From positions 58,300,701-58,364,700 of the forward strand of contig CP154954.1 of NCBI GenBank assembly GCA_039621445.1: DNA of 64,000 nt, written 5' to 3'. Under the pieces are notes generated by a model, which saw nothing but the letters and a program-made list of their open reading frames with translations, was not told the origin of the DNA and did not search any database. Position numbers and translations under genes: made by a program. Source of the DNA: Euglena gracilis (taxonomy: Eukaryota; Euglenida; Euglenophyceae; Euglenales). This document shows, one piece after another, positions 1 through 12,436 of this stretch (within the stretch, counting starts at the first letter, position 1; every line of letters starts with the position of its first letter).

Positions 1-960
1 TTCAATGGCTGCCTCATCAACATGGGATGCTATCTGAAAGTTTGGGGGAGGTAAGACTAATCATGAAATGATGCAGCCAAATTTGAATTTGTGGGAATTT
101 GAATGGTTGGCTTGCGCATTTGCGCAAAAAAAATGGTGCATGCAAATGTGCAAACCAACCTTGTGCAAATGTGTCAATGGGCCACAGGTGCAAGCAGAAA
201 TTGTACTGTGGTTGTTTTGCGCAAATGCGCACACAGGCTGCTTGCATATTTGCACAAACCTACCACTTGCGCAACTTTACAAAACACACCAATTTAGACC
301 ACCCAAACGTACCAGCAACGTTCATGGGTATTGGGCGCCAGCAACACAGGAATACGAGGGAGGGAATATCACAATTTCATCACATTCATTTTTTCAGCTC
401 CAAACACACTGACATAGGAGGCTTTTGGTTGGTTTTCAAATGGTTGGTGTGCGCGAATGCATAAACCGTCTATTTGTGCAATTGCGCTCACCAACGTCGT
501 CTTTGCTGCTGTGTGGGTATCCACATGTTTACATTTAAATTGTTTTTTGAAATTTTAATTATTTAAAAGGTTGAAAACTTTTAACAAGAGTTTGAAATTG
601 TGAAACTCTTAAAAATTTCAAGAGTGCTAAATTCAGTGTGGTGATGGACAACTTGCCACTGGACTCAATGGCAATGTTAATGTGTGCACCTACAGCAGTT
701 TTGACCCCCTCCCCAAGACCGAGTCCTGGGGGGTCCTGGGGGGTCCTGGGGGGGGTCGTCTGGGACAAAGAACCCAGAAGGAGTCTTCAAAAAGTAAAAA
801 CCTTACAAATGATGATGTTCCTTTTAAGCCCCCCCCCGGTAGCAGGCATCTGGAACTCCACAGTCAGTGAGTCCTGGGGGGGGGGGGTCCGGGGGGTCCT
901 GGGGGAGACTGGCCATGACTCAACTTGTGGCATCCCTCCTGTGTTCACAAACGGAGGGAC
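1..960. other. Non-coding stretch with TTGCGCAAATGCGC-like words
   Basis: No exon is recognised here. The first 500 bases contain repeated short palindromic words of the form TTGCGCAAATGCGC and TTTGCACA (near 110-135, 150-180, 215-270, 450-490), spaced irregularly. From 700 to 910 there are G-runs with a repeated GTCCTGGGGGG word. Open frames in this stretch translate the repeated words in several frames and look like shadows. The same GCAC/GTGC vocabulary reappears near 21500-21600 and 60930-61380. Confidence 0.5.
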
Positions 961-1130
961 GGCGTGTCACAAACAGTTCAAAAATCTGGACCCCAGCCCT
1001 CCAAAGTCAAAGTTCTTTGCGACGTGTGCAAATGCCCACGCCGACACAAAAATCCTTAAGCGAGAGGCACGCCGCCTGAGTTGCTGCCAACCCGGTGCAG
1101 GCACGGCGGGGAAACCACTGCGGGCAGCCT

Positions 1131-2214
1131 GGCCCTCGTCCTTCTTCTTCCCCTCCTCCACCTTGCGTTTCCGCGCCACGAACTTGTACCGCAACTGCAG
1201 TTCGGGCGCCGTGCTGTCGGGTTGGGCAGCCTCCGGGGGGACGGTCCCGTGGGGGCCACTGCCCTCCAACGGAGGAGACACGGGGACGCAACCGCCAGTG
1301 GCTTGGCGCCGACAATGCATCTGAGGCGTGGCATGGCCCCTTTCTTTCGGGAAATTTTTCAGTAATCATGTGATGATGTGTATTTTTTGGGGTGTTCTTT
1401 TGTTAAACTGAATGCAAATGATGGTTCAAAACACACAAAATCCGGCGCTGTCCGAAGCTCCGTGAGCAGTGGCCCAGTCAGAGGGAGCCACTCTGCCCCT
1501 TTCTTGGCCTCGGCCCCGAATTCCACACCGGCAGCCCCGCCCACCCTCAGATGGCGGGCGGCCACAGAAGGCAGGCATGCAGGCCCCCCCCCCCCCCCAG
1601 CACCTGGCCTGGGCCACAGTTGAAGGTGAGGCTGGGGGCAACTGTGTTGGCTTGGCACGAACTTTGCTAGCCATGTGCAAAAAGAGACAAAAGCCTAAAA
1701 AATGCGGAGCCAAGCCTGCAGAGGAATGCTTTAGCGAAACCAAGTTTGTGGGAGCCAAGAGGACTGGGGGGTACCACGCGCACCCCAGGGGAAGGAGGGG
1801 AAAGACAACCAAACATAAAGGGGAAAGATAGACAAACAAAAAGACAGACAGGCAGACACACAACACACAAAAAGCAACGAGTCTTCTCTCGGTCCAACAA
1901 CCTTCACTCAGAGCATTGCAAGATGTCAGCCACACCACCGGCGGAACACTTGGAGCCCGCTGGAGCGGAACCACAACCCCGCTCTGTTCTCTTGGCCCCG
2001 GGCGTTGGGCGGGGCTGGCCCCCCAGCACTGCGGAGCTGAAGACCACCCCGTCCTCACTCAGCACCGTGGCTGTCACTCGGTCGTTGGCCAGACGCCTCC
2101 GCCGAGCAAGACTGCCACCCTGCGTTGGCTGCGCAAAATGCGGTTATGCAACGGCGCATGTGCCGATGCTAAAATGCCGCCATACCTGTGTATGTGCGCG
2201 CGCGTGTGTGCGTG

Positions 2215-2282
<68 letters not shown>

Positions 2283-2580
2283 CGTGCGTAGACAGGGGGG
2301 CAAAATGCAGAAAGCCCAAAAACCATGACACAAAATGGTGCAAAAAAATGGGAATCCGATTTTTTTTGGGTGTCAGGTGCAACAAAAAAGAAGAAAAATT
2401 TCCTGATTCTGATTTTTTTTTCTGATTCTGAAAACATGCAAAATATTGATGCTGGGTGTAACTCACTTCCCAACAAACATTAAAGAATGTTAAAATCCAA
2501 AACGAGAATGTGCCGTTGCCGCCAGTGTGTCAAGAGCACAATGCACACCCCGCTACAACAACAACAACAACAACAACAAT

Positions 2581-2647
<67 letters not shown>

Positions 2648-5600
2648 CGACGACGACGACGATGATGATCATAACAATAATAATAATAAAATAACAACAA
2701 CAAACACCACCACCACCACCACCACCACCACCACCACCACCAACAACAACAACAAAGCTAGGTCATGCCCCAGAATCAAGGTGTTATATTTTTTTGTGGT
2801 GTCTTAAAAAAAGTTCAAATGCCTTAAAATTCCTTAAATTGTCTTAGAATGTCTCAAAAATCCCCACTGAGTGAATCCAGTAACGGCACACCTCATCCAA
2901 GAGGCATTTACAAACAGAGGATAAAACAAACCTGTCTCTTGCAGACCGCCCTGATCACCACGCCTTGGTCAGGACTTCTTTCAATAAAAATATTCGATAA
3001 AATAATGAATAAATAAATAATGAATAAAATAAATGCCTTAAAGCGCCTAAAGAAAGCCTGAAAACCTGAAAAAAAAATTGCCCAATATTTTTTCTTAAAA
3101 AGAAAGCCTGAATATGTGCTGTTGGCATTGTGCGGTGTCAACAACGTCCTGTGCCAGGCACATGGGGGGTGGGTGAACGGTCGTCCATCATTTGGGGGGT
3201 CCCGGTGAACAAAAAGTTTGGCCCCACCTGCAGTGAGGCGGTGGCTTCCCCAGGGTCCATCACTTGGAACTCGAACGCCTCGTTCCAGAACGGGTCGCAG
3301 GTGTTGCGCTTCAGCTTCGTGCGCTGCTCCGGTCCCCCATACTCCGGCGGCACCCACCGCTGGCCTTTGGGACAAGGGCGACCACACGGGCGACGGGAGG
3401 GGGGGTTGGTAAAAAAAAACGAAAATAATACAAAACATTTCATGCCTAAAATGATGTTTTCTTTTTGGCCTCCTGGACCTGGAAAACCTGTTTCGGAGCT
3501 GAAAATGAGCGCTGTTGACCTCCCGGCCTCCTTTTTTTTTTTGGCCCGAATCCCCTCGCTTTGGTTTGCTTCATTTGGGCGAAGGGTTACCAAACAAAGC
3601 ACAGTGGGGGGAGACAATATGTGCCACGAAGGTCGGGGCCAGGGGAAAAAAGCAAAATACCCGCCACGCGGCCGTGCGGGGGCTGGGCAGCACCACGTAC
3701 GCGTCCGGCAGCTCCCCGAACTCGCTGACGGGAAGGGCCTTCGCCTTGACGACCTCCACGGTCACCGCGCCGTAGGACCGCTCCGCCGGGTCCGTCTGCT
3801 CGTCGAACTCGTACTCCCCGGCGAGGCGCTGCCGCAGAGGCCGGCGGCCACGCAGGACACACTTGACGCCGCCACCCAGCACGAGCTGGCCTTTGTTGAA
3901 GACCCCCCGGGAGGGGGGGCACCTACCCAGCCCGCAGCAGGACCCCCCAGGGGATCCCCCCCAAAAACGGGCCGTCTGAGGGCATTTCCCAAATTTTTTT
4001 TGGTGCTTTGCGCCAAAATCCAAACCTTGGATTGGGACCCCCTCCCCCCGGGTGGTCTGGCCCCCACACTCCCCCCCCCTCCCCCCTGGGGGTCTTCTTG
4101 ACTTAAAAGCAAGCCTGGTTGGGAGGTATATTCTGCTGTGGTGTCTTTTTTCTGTCGGGTTCAGTGTGGTGCCTGCGTCTCTCCTCTCTCTGCCGCCACC
4201 GTGCATATGACCACACGCAATCACACCCCACCCAAAACCTGCCCATCCATCCACCCCCCCCCCCCCGCACCAACCCGCCCACCCCCGCTCTGTCTCTGTC
4301 TGCCACTGGGGGCGGCCGTGCATGTGCTTTAGCCCTTCGCCGGGCCCCAAGTCCCACCGGAACCAACGCCGCGCCTCGGGCGTACTCCAGCCGGACCCGC
4401 CCAGCGGGGGCCAACTCGCACCACTGCGCCCGCTTGGCGTCCCCGCCGCCGGGCTCCCCTGATCCCATCGCGGCACGGCTGTCAGGGCACGAGAGATGGG
4501 GGGGAACCCACCTTCTGTTTGGATGATTCCAAGACCCCGATGGGGTTTTTTTTGTATTCGTGGAGGGGGTCATATTTGGGCGGGAAAATCAAACTTGCCC
4601 ACCCTTCACCGTTTTCAGGAAAAACTCCAGCTGATCACGGGGTTGAGGGTTGGGGGCGGGGTGGGTCGAGCCATCACGCCGGGCACCCCTTTCCCCAAAG
4701 GCCCCCCCACCCCCGTCCCCCCCCCCACTCCACTGCACCTGGCCTTCAACCCACAACTTCAAACTTCCTTTCAATGCGTTAAAGACACTGGGGAGGCGAA
4801 AGCAGCTGTGTGTGGGGGATTTGGGGAAGACGTGGTCCTGGCCCAATTGCATGCTTCCTTTCAACTCGCAAGACCTCTGGGGGGAGTTCGATATAAATTG
4901 CCATTTTGAATGATTTTTTTGGCCAACAAATTGCATGATATGATGTGCGCATTTGTCTGTGTGACAACCAAAGCCCACACCAAGGCCCAAGAAACACCCA
5001 CCACGACAGGGGCGCCCGTCTGACCCCCACGACGGTCTGCCACTCACCGATCCGCTCCGGGTTCCCGGGGGCGAAATCCCCGACCGGCGGCTTTCCGAGC
5101 CACCCCCCCCCCCCGTTGCACGGAGCCGGCAGCCCGGGACTGTCCTCATGCGCGCAGTCGGCGCCCCGGAACGAAAGCGGCAGGGCCCCACAGCTCGAGC
5201 CGGCAGCCGGCGGAGGGGCCGGCCACGGGAAAGACCAGCGTCGTGTTCCAGACCGGCAAGGCAGGGCCCAGGGACACAGGGAGGGGGGGGGTTCTGGGTC
5301 AGGACGGGGTGGCGTCGGGGTGTTTTGGCGAGGGTTGACTGGCCGCGGTGGCAGGGGCTGCGGCCCGCAGCCAGGCCTTTGCTGAAGGGCTCCACTGCAC
5401 GACGGTTTCCGCTGGATGGAAGAAAAAATTCCCAGCCAGACTCTGACCTCCACCCCGGGGGGGGGGAGGTCCCAGGGGGCCCCCGGCAAGAGAAAGAATT
5501 TGCCTCGGCACTTCACATCGATGTACCAGGAGGGGAAAAAAGCCATCTTCCAAAAATTATTTTCGGATTATTTCTGTTCCCAAAAAAAATCAAAAATACC

Positions 5601-7067
5601 AAAAATGGGCATTTTGCAGTTTTTCGGGGTCAAAATCGTTCGCCCGCCACTTCACGCCGGTCATTGAAAAAAATACTAAATACTTAAAATTACTGAAATT
5701 ACTTAAATTAATTGATTTTTTTTCCACAGCTGGCCCCAAGAGGGGTCCACTGGAAAGTGGGCTGGCTGATTAAGGTGCAACAATCTGAAAAAGAATTTTT
5801 AAATGCCATTTTTTTTTGCTAAATGCCTGAAAATTCTTTTGAATACCACCTTCCCTGATCACATGCTGGCGAGCACAACATCTGCAGTCTTCGCTGATAT
5901 TTACCCAGAATTCTGGCAGCGATCGGAGCGGCATTGGCCCACCAGCGGCTGTGGCGCTGGAACGTCGAAGGTTCTGGCATCGCAGAAGGATCTGAGGGTG
6001 TCTGGGAATTTTCCGGGTGACCTTTCAGTCGATTTGAAAACTAATATTATTTTTAATTATCATTCTTATGCATATTCTCATGCATAAGAATATTTTATAT
6101 ATATTATTATTATATTATTTTTTAATGAGAAATCTCAAGCACATTCACTTAATCTTAAAGTAAAATTTAGCTTTCCGAAAAAATTTTGTGCCCTCATCCC
6201 CTTGCTGCGCCAGGGCCCTCCTGCAGGATCGTCGTGGATGACAGGCGTCTGCTTCCGGCGGGGGCCAAAATGGACCCGGATGGCGGTGGAGGGGAGGGGC
6301 CGAGGGACAGGGGCGTTGGGCCACGCGGTGGGTGACCCCCCCCCCCCCGGAACTGTGCCCTGGCAAGCCTTCAGTGCCGGGGACCCTGCCAACCCGGGGC
6401 CCACGACGAAGACTGAATGGAGGCGTGGGGCCGTGCATCCACTCCGGCTACCTACACCCCCCAGGGAGGCCATGCCCCCGTGGGGGTGCTGCCGACCCGG
6501 CAAACGTTCCCCTTGGCTCACACCGGGAGGTTTTCCCCTCAGCCTTTTCAGGCTGACATGACATAACTTCCTGTCATTACCAAGGACCCTGGCAGTTTTC
6601 TGGGTGGGACCCTGACGGGCTCCCGGGCATGAAAATTTCCCAGAGGGGGACGTATGTTTGAGCTACAGGTCACATCTCCTCGTAAGCCAGCAGCATGCGT
6701 CTCTTGAAGGACCCCAGCGGGGTTGCTGGGCAAGGGCTGGAAATGCGGGCTGGCCAGGAATTTGGGCTGACTGGAAATTTGGGCTGGCTAGAAATTTGGG
6801 CTGGCTAGCCCCCCCCCCCCCGGGGGGGGGTGGAATCTGGCTGAAACCTGACCGGGCCGGGCCGGGCCAAATTTGGTCAACTGCCTGAAAAATGGCCGGC
6901 AAAAACACAGCGGTGAAAAAAATGAGCAGCTGACAACCACAAACAGTCCCAAAAAGCCACCAGGGCGTATCCCCCCTGGTCGAACGAAGTCAGTAGCCTC
7001 CCGGATGGTCACGGAGAACGTGCCATAGCCCGCGAACACCGGCGGCTCAGCACTCCCCATCGCCCTC
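1131..7067 (-). CDS. Tandem C2-domain protein gene, multi-exon, partial
   Basis: I place eight minus-strand exons, about 7067-6986, 6287-6225, 5262-5152, 5090-5048, 4458-4364, 3885-3694, 3359-3228 and 1258-1131. The first five make one C2 domain: GTFSVTIREATDF (strand 1), IRVHFGPRRKQTPVIHDDP, LPVWNTTLVFPV with LELWG, then WCELAPAGRVRLEY. A second C2 domain starts in 3885-3694 (GAVTVEVVKAKALP, then DAYV), continues in 3359-3228 (RTKLKRNTCDPFWNEAFEF) and probably ends in 1258-1131 (PELQLRYKFV, followed by a Lys/Glu-rich tail). The joins 5090-5048 to 4458-4364, then to 3885-3694 and 3359-3228, keep frame. The piece between 3228 and 1258 is missing, and no start or stop is fixed. Acceptors for the 6287 and 5262 exons lack an obvious AG. 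C2 domains bind membranes, often with calcium; aspartates that would bind calcium are few here, so calcium binding is uncertain. It could be an extended-synaptotagmin-, MCTP- or C2CD-like protein. Confidence 0.65.
2188..2289. repeat. GT/GCGT microsatellite
   Basis: Alternating GT with GCGT interruptions, about 100 bp. It produces long spurious VCVCVC and HTHTHT frames on the two strands. Confidence 0.95.
2551..2757. repeat. Compound trinucleotide repeat (CAA, GAT/GAC, AAT, CAC, CAA)
   Basis: A run of CAA units is followed by about 28 GAT/GAC units, then AAT, then about 12 CAC units and CAA again. The poly-Asp/Asn/Thr frame across it is a translation of the repeat and is not annotated as a gene. 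Confidence 0.95.
3440..3560. repeat. Dispersed repeat shared with 54290-54560
   Basis: The text around GATGTTTTCTTTTTGGCC, CTGGAAAACCTGTTT and GAAAATGAGCG recurs twice in tandem near 54300-54400 and 54480-54560, each copy ending in a T-run followed by a GGCC-type word. Here it sits in an intron of the C2 gene. Confidence 0.7.
3896..4117. mobile_element. Decayed introner-like element, one clear CAGG/CCTG end
   Basis: The right end ACTTAAAAGCAAGCCTG (4101-4117) matches the ends of the clear introners at 27521-27536 and 47080. The interior has GAAGACCCCC and GGGGGTCTTC as inverted arms and a central GGTGCTTTGCGCC hairpin-like word. No target duplication is found and the left end is diverged, so this is likely an old copy. 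It lies between two C2 exons. Confidence 0.5.
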
Positions 7068-8562
7068 GGAGGGGCCCCACGACGGCAGGCCTGGGTTCAG
7101 GGGCAGAGCAAAGCCATACCCCTGCGTAGCGCTTCCACACCTCTGGACCTGGACTGGGGATTCTTAAGATCCCCAGTCTGAGGATCCCAGGGGCCGGCCG
7201 GCTGGAAAAAGGTGGTGGCTGGACCCCCCCGACCCCCGGGGATGGGGCCAGGGGGGTGGATCCTACCGGCTGCCTGGCAGGACCCGGCTGGAACCTGAAA
7301 ACAAGCAAAACGCCCAAATCTAGTTGGGATACTTTTTTCGGCAAGAAAAACTGTGGTGAAAATCCAAAAACCCTCAAAAATGGCCATTTTTGAACTTTTT
7401 TGTCCCCCCCCCCTTTCACTTCTTTTTTTCCGGACCAGCCCTGCTTTGCCAGATGCGAAAACGTTATTAGGGGGGTCCGAAGCCTGGCCTTCCGCATTCA
7501 AATGCGGCGTCCGTCATCAAATCTGGGTTCATTTGCATTGACATCGCACTTCATTTTCAGTTTGCACCTGGCATGGGCTGCTTTGCCAGCAGCTGCTCCT
7601 GCAGTGTCCTGGTCAGGGAATTTCTTGAGCAGGACCCCCCTACCCCCCAAGGGGGGGGGGCAGCCAGCCAGCACCTTTATTCCAGCCACCATGAAATCAT
7701 GGGAATTTCTCTGGAGATGATGGAAGCCCCCTGGCATAAATCCTTTTCATGGCACAGTCCGCTAAAATGCTTATTTTGACAATGCAAGCAATTAAACCAT
7801 TTCTGATCTATTTTCCACTTTGCTCCCTCCATACCCCTTATTGGTGGTAATGGATTGAACAAAACAGTGGGAACAGCACACCCCAAGGGTGGAGGTGCTC
7901 ACAGAGTGAAATAGAGCCTTTGCTTTCCAATACTGCCGGGAATGCAACGTGTGAGGGAGTTCCGTACTAAATCATTTGTTTAACAGAAAAAAAAAACAGG
8001 ACCACCTCCGTGGAACCTTTATGCACCAATTGGAAAGCACCAACCTGGATGCCAATCCTTTGGACATATGACATATGACGCCTTTTGTACCCCCCCCCCC
8101 CACTCACTGGCCAGCTCACTTTCATATTGGCCCCAGTAGGCAGGGGGCAATATGCCCCTGTCTGTTGGCCCCTGCAGGACAATAGGCAGGGGGATGGCAT
8201 GGTTGGGGGTGACATGTTGACTGGACCGGCCAAGGAGTCGCCCAACACTTGCTCAGAAAAGGGAGAAAAGGGGGCAATGGCGGCGCCTGACTCCCCAAAG
8301 ACATCCAGCCTATGCAAGTCCTGGGTTCCAGCAACTTCTTGGTCTCCGCAAGGGGAATCTGGGGGCATGGGCAGAGGCCTGGCTGGGCAGTTGTTCTGCT
8401 ATGGGCCAAGCGGCAGCCGTGGACGAGAGGCCGCCCGCCCGGGTCAACGGAGCACCGATTCCATGGTGAGCGACACTGAGAGGCGAGGGCCGGCCTACTG
8501 TGCCTGAGGTGTGTGTGACCTGCATGACCTACCGTGTGACTGGGTGCTGGTACTGGGCTGGA

Positions 8563-8635
8563 CTGGGTGCTGGGTGCTGGGTGCTGGGTGCTGGGTGCTG
8601 GGTGCTGGGTGCTGGGTGCTGGGTGCTGGGTGCTG
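8563..8635. repeat. Heptanucleotide tandem repeat (GGGTGCT)n
   Basis: About ten head-to-tail copies of GGGTGCT. The apparent Gly-Cys-Trp-Val-Leu-rich frames here are translations of the repeat. Confidence 0.95.
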
Positions 8636-9517
8636 CATGTACCAGTGCGTTCCTAGGGGAGGGCCCAGTGCAACCTCCCACAGCTGGCAGCCACCACGAA
8701 CCCAGCAAACTGGAGCTGCAGAAGCTGATGACTCATGCCAGCTCATGCCAGATCCTGTTGACCCAAAGTTTTATCAATGGAGGATTTATGGGAGCCCAAG
8801 GAGGTCATGTCTCGCCCTCGCAACCCACGTCAACCTCACCGCCGCATCCAATACCCATTCACCACCTCTGATCGGGGGGTGGGGAGGAGGGCAGGGCTGC
8901 GCGGTAAGTCCTGGTGGGGGGTCGACCCCCCCCACCTTGGAGTTGGGGGTTGACTGACCTGGCACCCACGCAAAGAAAAATTTTGGCGCCGAAAGAAAAA
9001 TATGAAAATATGAAAAATATAAAAAATATGAAAAAATATGAAAAATATGAAAAAATATGATCTAAATACGCCCCCCCCCCCACCAGGATGGGGGTGGGGT
9101 GGGTGGTCAACCCCCCACCACCCATACGAGCCCTGGGGGGTTTACCCGAATGAAAAATGTGCCTCAACCTCGAACCAAAGAGCCTGGTGACAGGCACGGA
9201 ACTTCGGAGGCAATTGCACTGCAAGGGCGTGGGTTGCCTCGAAGGGGCGTGAGGACGTGGCCGCTACGCCACATCAAACGCGAGACAACAGCAGGGGCAG
9301 CATCACAAGACGGAATGAGCGACGAGGGACACACAGACACAAAGAGGGGGAGGCTGGAGGAAGGAGGGGAGGAAGGAGGAAAACGCAACAGCGCAAGGGG
9401 TGGGAGGAGGCTGTACCTTTGGAATTCCCATTTGTGGAGGTAATTGAGGCAGAGGGAGAGCCTTCAATGGTAGGCTGTCTGCGGGGTGGGAGAATCCATT
9501 CTCTTTGGAAGCTTTAC

Positions 9518-9572
9518 ATACAAACACACACACACACACATACCAACCTACCCACCTACCCACATACATACA
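9518..9572. repeat. CA and CTAC microsatellite
   Basis: CA dinucleotides followed by CCTAC and CATA units, directly before a CAGGGAAGTTCTCAAGG element end at 9576. Confidence 0.85.
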
Positions 9573-9575
9573 CAT

Positions 9576-9895
9576 CAGGGAAGTTCTCAAGGACCCCCCC
9601 CCCCCCGGGGCCCAGCCTCCGGCTGGCAAAAAGTCTGCTGGCTGAAATGAGCTGCCTGCTGGACCCCCCCCCCCCGGGGTCCGGGGCTGGAGGGGGCTGG
9701 GCTGGGTCAACGAAAAACAAATTTTCTGAAACATTTTTGCCTTCTCGACATTTTGATGGATGGAGCTAGATCAAGGCTGGGGGGCTGTGATGGAGGAAGC
9801 TGCGATGAGGGGGAAAAATGCATGGATAAGTGAGCTGGGCAGCCCAGTTGGCTGGCCAGCCTGTGGCCGGCTGGCCTGGCCTCCGGCCGGGCTGG
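9576..9895. mobile_element. Introner-like family, inverted copy of 28205-28420
   Basis: It starts with CAGGGAAGTTCTCAAGGACC, then G/C runs and CAGCCTCCGGCTGG words. The part from about 9700 to 9895 is the reverse complement of about 28215-28420, including GATGGAGCTAGATCAAGGC and GGAAAAATGCATGGATA. The right border and target duplication were not found. Related left ends with CAGGGAATTTCT occur near 7614 and 58991. Confidence 0.7.
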
Positions 9896-9991
9896 ACCGT
9901 AATCCCCCATGTATGGGGTGCACACATTATTGGACTGTCGTTTCGGACCCTCAAGGGTGTAACACTTAAACCCCCACCTAAAACCCCCCGG

Positions 9992-10330
9992 GGTTAATAG
10001 ATCTGGTTTGGTTGGTCGGCCCAAGGGGAAGGGGGTCATAGGTGGGGGGGTATCGGTCCCGGAATTGTTGGTGAAAATTCGACCCCCCAAAATGACCCAG
10101 AAACTTCCCCAAACTGGCAATTTTCGGCAAGTTTGGACAAATTAGGCATTCTTGATGATGGTTGGTCTCAAAAGGTTGCCAAAAAATCATCAGCTTTTGG
10201 GTGGTTTGCAGCCGAAAAAATTGTCTCCGCTTCCATTTTTCTTCCCCCAGGTATATAAATCCCGGTTTGGTTGGAGGGCCCGAGGGGAGGGCTTATAAAT
10301 GAGAGGGGGGTTATGAGTGGGGGGGTTTAT
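9992..10330. mobile_element. Repeat family with TTATAAG words, copy 1
   Basis: It shares long stretches with 52873-53178, for example GGTTTGGTTGGTC, TCCCGGAATTGTTGGTGAAA and TTGGCAATTTTCGGCAA. Both copies end in TTATAA next to G-runs. No coding frame is shared. Confidence 0.75.
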
Positions 10331-10495
10331 AAGTGGGGGTGGGGTTTATTTGGGCACTATCCGAAAGCAAAGGTTGAAGTGGCTTTTTGGGGGGTGGGCA
10401 CATTCTTTTGGACTTCACTTTCGGGCCGGTGGGGCTGTGACAATTATTTGGGCGCCGAGCACCATTTGGCCACTGCTCACTTAAATTCTTTCTCA
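10330..10495. repeat. Repeat related to 55815-56025 and 9900-9970
   Basis: The words TGGACTTCACTTTCGGGCC, TTTGGGCACT and a CACTTAAAT end are shared with 55860-56020 in the same order. The 9905-9965 stretch shares ACACATTATTGGAC and TTTCGGACCCTCAA with 55850-55873. Confidence 0.65.
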
Positions 10496-11002
10496 CGGTC
10501 TGTTGGCTACATACCCCAAAGATTGGAAATTGAGGGGTTTATTGAGAGGTTCCAACCAGGAAAATACAATTTCCAATGAGAAGCTTGGGCATCAAGTGCA
10601 CATTCATTCACCCCGCGCAGCCCAGCAGGGTTCTTGGAGGCGTCTCCGGCGCCGGTGGGCATACGCGGGACGAATAACAAGCAGCCAGCAGCAACAAATT
10701 GCGGCGGGCACAAACAGCGTAAATATCGGGAGGCTTAGCGACGTGGGCCCAACCCACAGGGAGGCCTGTGGGAGGGGTGGGTGGCAGCTGAACACAGCGA
10801 GCATTTCCCAGGATGGAAGCTGTCACAGCCCCCCTACCCAAAAAACGTTTCCAGATATCCCAACCTGGTATCACACGCTTTTGGGGAAAATGCAGTGTTG
10901 ATAAGAAATACAAAAACCAACAGACATTTCCAGAAAGATTTTATTTGAACGGGACAGCAGCATTCTAATTAAATTTTTTAAAAAAATTGAATTAATAGAA
11001 CC

Positions 11003-11434
11003 AATTACCCTCCCCCCCCTATGTCCAATGACCGGTAACCTCTGTCCTCTGACCGGGGGGGGGGGGTGGTCGTTGGACATAGGGTAGTGACCAAAAAGGT
11101 GTCCTCTGACCGGGGGGGTGGTCGTTGGACAGGGGGACAAAAAAAAAGTTGGGTGGTCCCCGGGTCCCTACCCACCCAAAAATGCCCAAATTTTCCCTTC
11201 CGGCGCTTTGCGCCGAAAATTTTGGGCAATTTTGACAAATTTTTGTCCAAAAAGTGTCAAAAATGGCATTTTGGCCAAATTTTTGGCCAATTTTTGGGCA
11301 AAATTTTTCGTCCCGGCGCTTCACGCCGACGCCGGGACCAAAAATTTGGTCAAACCTCCGAAAAGGTGTCCTCTGACCGGGGGGGTGGTCATTGGACATA
11401 GGGGGGTCGTTGGACATAGGGGGGGGGTAATTAT
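11003..11434. mobile_element. Repeat element with ATGTCCAATGACC inverted ends, copy 1
   Basis: The ends are inverted repeats: CCCCTATGTCCAATGACC near 11016 and GGTCGTTGGACATAGGGG near 11405, extended by AATTACC/GGTAATT. The interior has repeated TCCTCTGACCGGGGGG words and a CGCTTTGCGCCG centre. A close copy is at 22798-23145. Confidence 0.8.
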
Positions 11435-12146
11435 GTATTTTATAAAATATACAATTAGCTTTCTGCTTTTGAAATGCTTGGAGGACCCTGAAGCAGGATT
11501 CTTTTTACCAACCCTGGGGGGAGGGGGGCACCTTGTGCTGTGGTGCCTTTCCATAGCAGGGACACCCCGGGGGGTCGGTTTTGGCAAACTCTCCTCGAAA
11601 ATAGCCATCACACATCCAACTTCCCACGAGGCCTGGGAAACACATTCTGGCGTATTCTCAAAATTGAAATGCCCAACGAAATTTTTACCACCGAGGGAGG
11701 AAATTTCTCGAGGAATTTGAAAATTTGTAAACAATTGAGGGGAAATTGTGTAAGAAGTGCAGTTATCAACTTCCCTCTGCACAACTTCCCTAAAGAGCAT
11801 TGCGCATGAACATATAAATACACGTGCACATGGATGTATATGCACATACATACATGTACACACACCCACATCCTTACATTGAGAAAGGTGCTAGGAAAAA
11901 AAAAACACACCAGGGCTTATCTGTCATCTGTTTTATTGACAAAGCGCGTGTTTGAAGCACTAAGGCATTACCACACATTGCCAATGGTGGCGTAACTGGG
12001 ATAAATACCTGTCTTCCATTTTGCAGGTGTTGCGTTGCAAAACCTCCCTGAAACACCCAAGTCATTGTAAACGTGAACATCCCTCCACCATGTATTCAAA
12101 ACACAGTTCTCAGACCTTATATTTCTCCCTTCTGGTCCATTGAGAC

Positions 12147-12436
12147 CATGCTTGTGCTTACCGACCGGGGGGAGGGGGGTGGGTGCTAAAGAGTGCCTGT
12201 CCCTAGCAGGCACACCCCCCGGGGGGGTAGGGGTCTGGGGGGGGACCCAGAAAATTTTCATTGAAAATGGCCCCCAGCGCCCTTGGCGCCGGGGTCGGAG
12301 GGGTGCCTGCTAGGGAGGCACCCCCCAACCCCCCCCCCCCCCGGGGGGGGGTCGGATCGGGTGCTATGGGGTGCCTGCCCCCCCCCTCTAGCACCCCCCC
12401 CCCCGTGGGGTAGGCACCCGACTAAGCACAAGCCTG
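12147..12436. mobile_element. Introner-like element, GCTTGTGCTTA family, copy 1
   Basis: The 8-bp duplication ATTGAGAC is at 12139-12146 and 12437-12444. The ends are inverted repeats: CATGCTTGTGCTTA at the left and TAAGCACAAGCCTG at the right, one mismatch. The interior (GTGCCTGTCCCTAGCAGGC, AAAATTTTCATTGAAAATGG, GGCGCC centre, long C and G runs) matches 63508-63816. No flanking exon is recognised. Confidence 0.88.

Larger units (their letters stand above)
1259..3227. other. Inferred intron of the C2 gene, repeat-filled
   Basis: This lies between the second C2 exon block and the presumed last exon. It holds a GT-rich microsatellite (2188-2289), a compound trinucleotide repeat (2551-2757), several C or G homopolymers and AT-rich sequence at 2960-3110. 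The missing middle of the second C2 domain should be encoded here, but I could not find it. Confidence 0.4.

Noticed and set aside
2487-2807. Open frame with a long poly-Asp and Asn/Thr stretch
   Set aside because: It is a translation of a trinucleotide microsatellite with no other protein signal.
7576-7612. Possible short exon reading EQLLAKQPMP on the minus strand
   Set aside because: Good splice signals (CTGCAG, CCAG|GTGCAA) but too short and without a family or phase link to the C2 gene.
8500-8957. Gly-Cys-Trp-Val-Leu repeat frames
   Set aside because: Direct translation of the GGGTGCT heptamer array.
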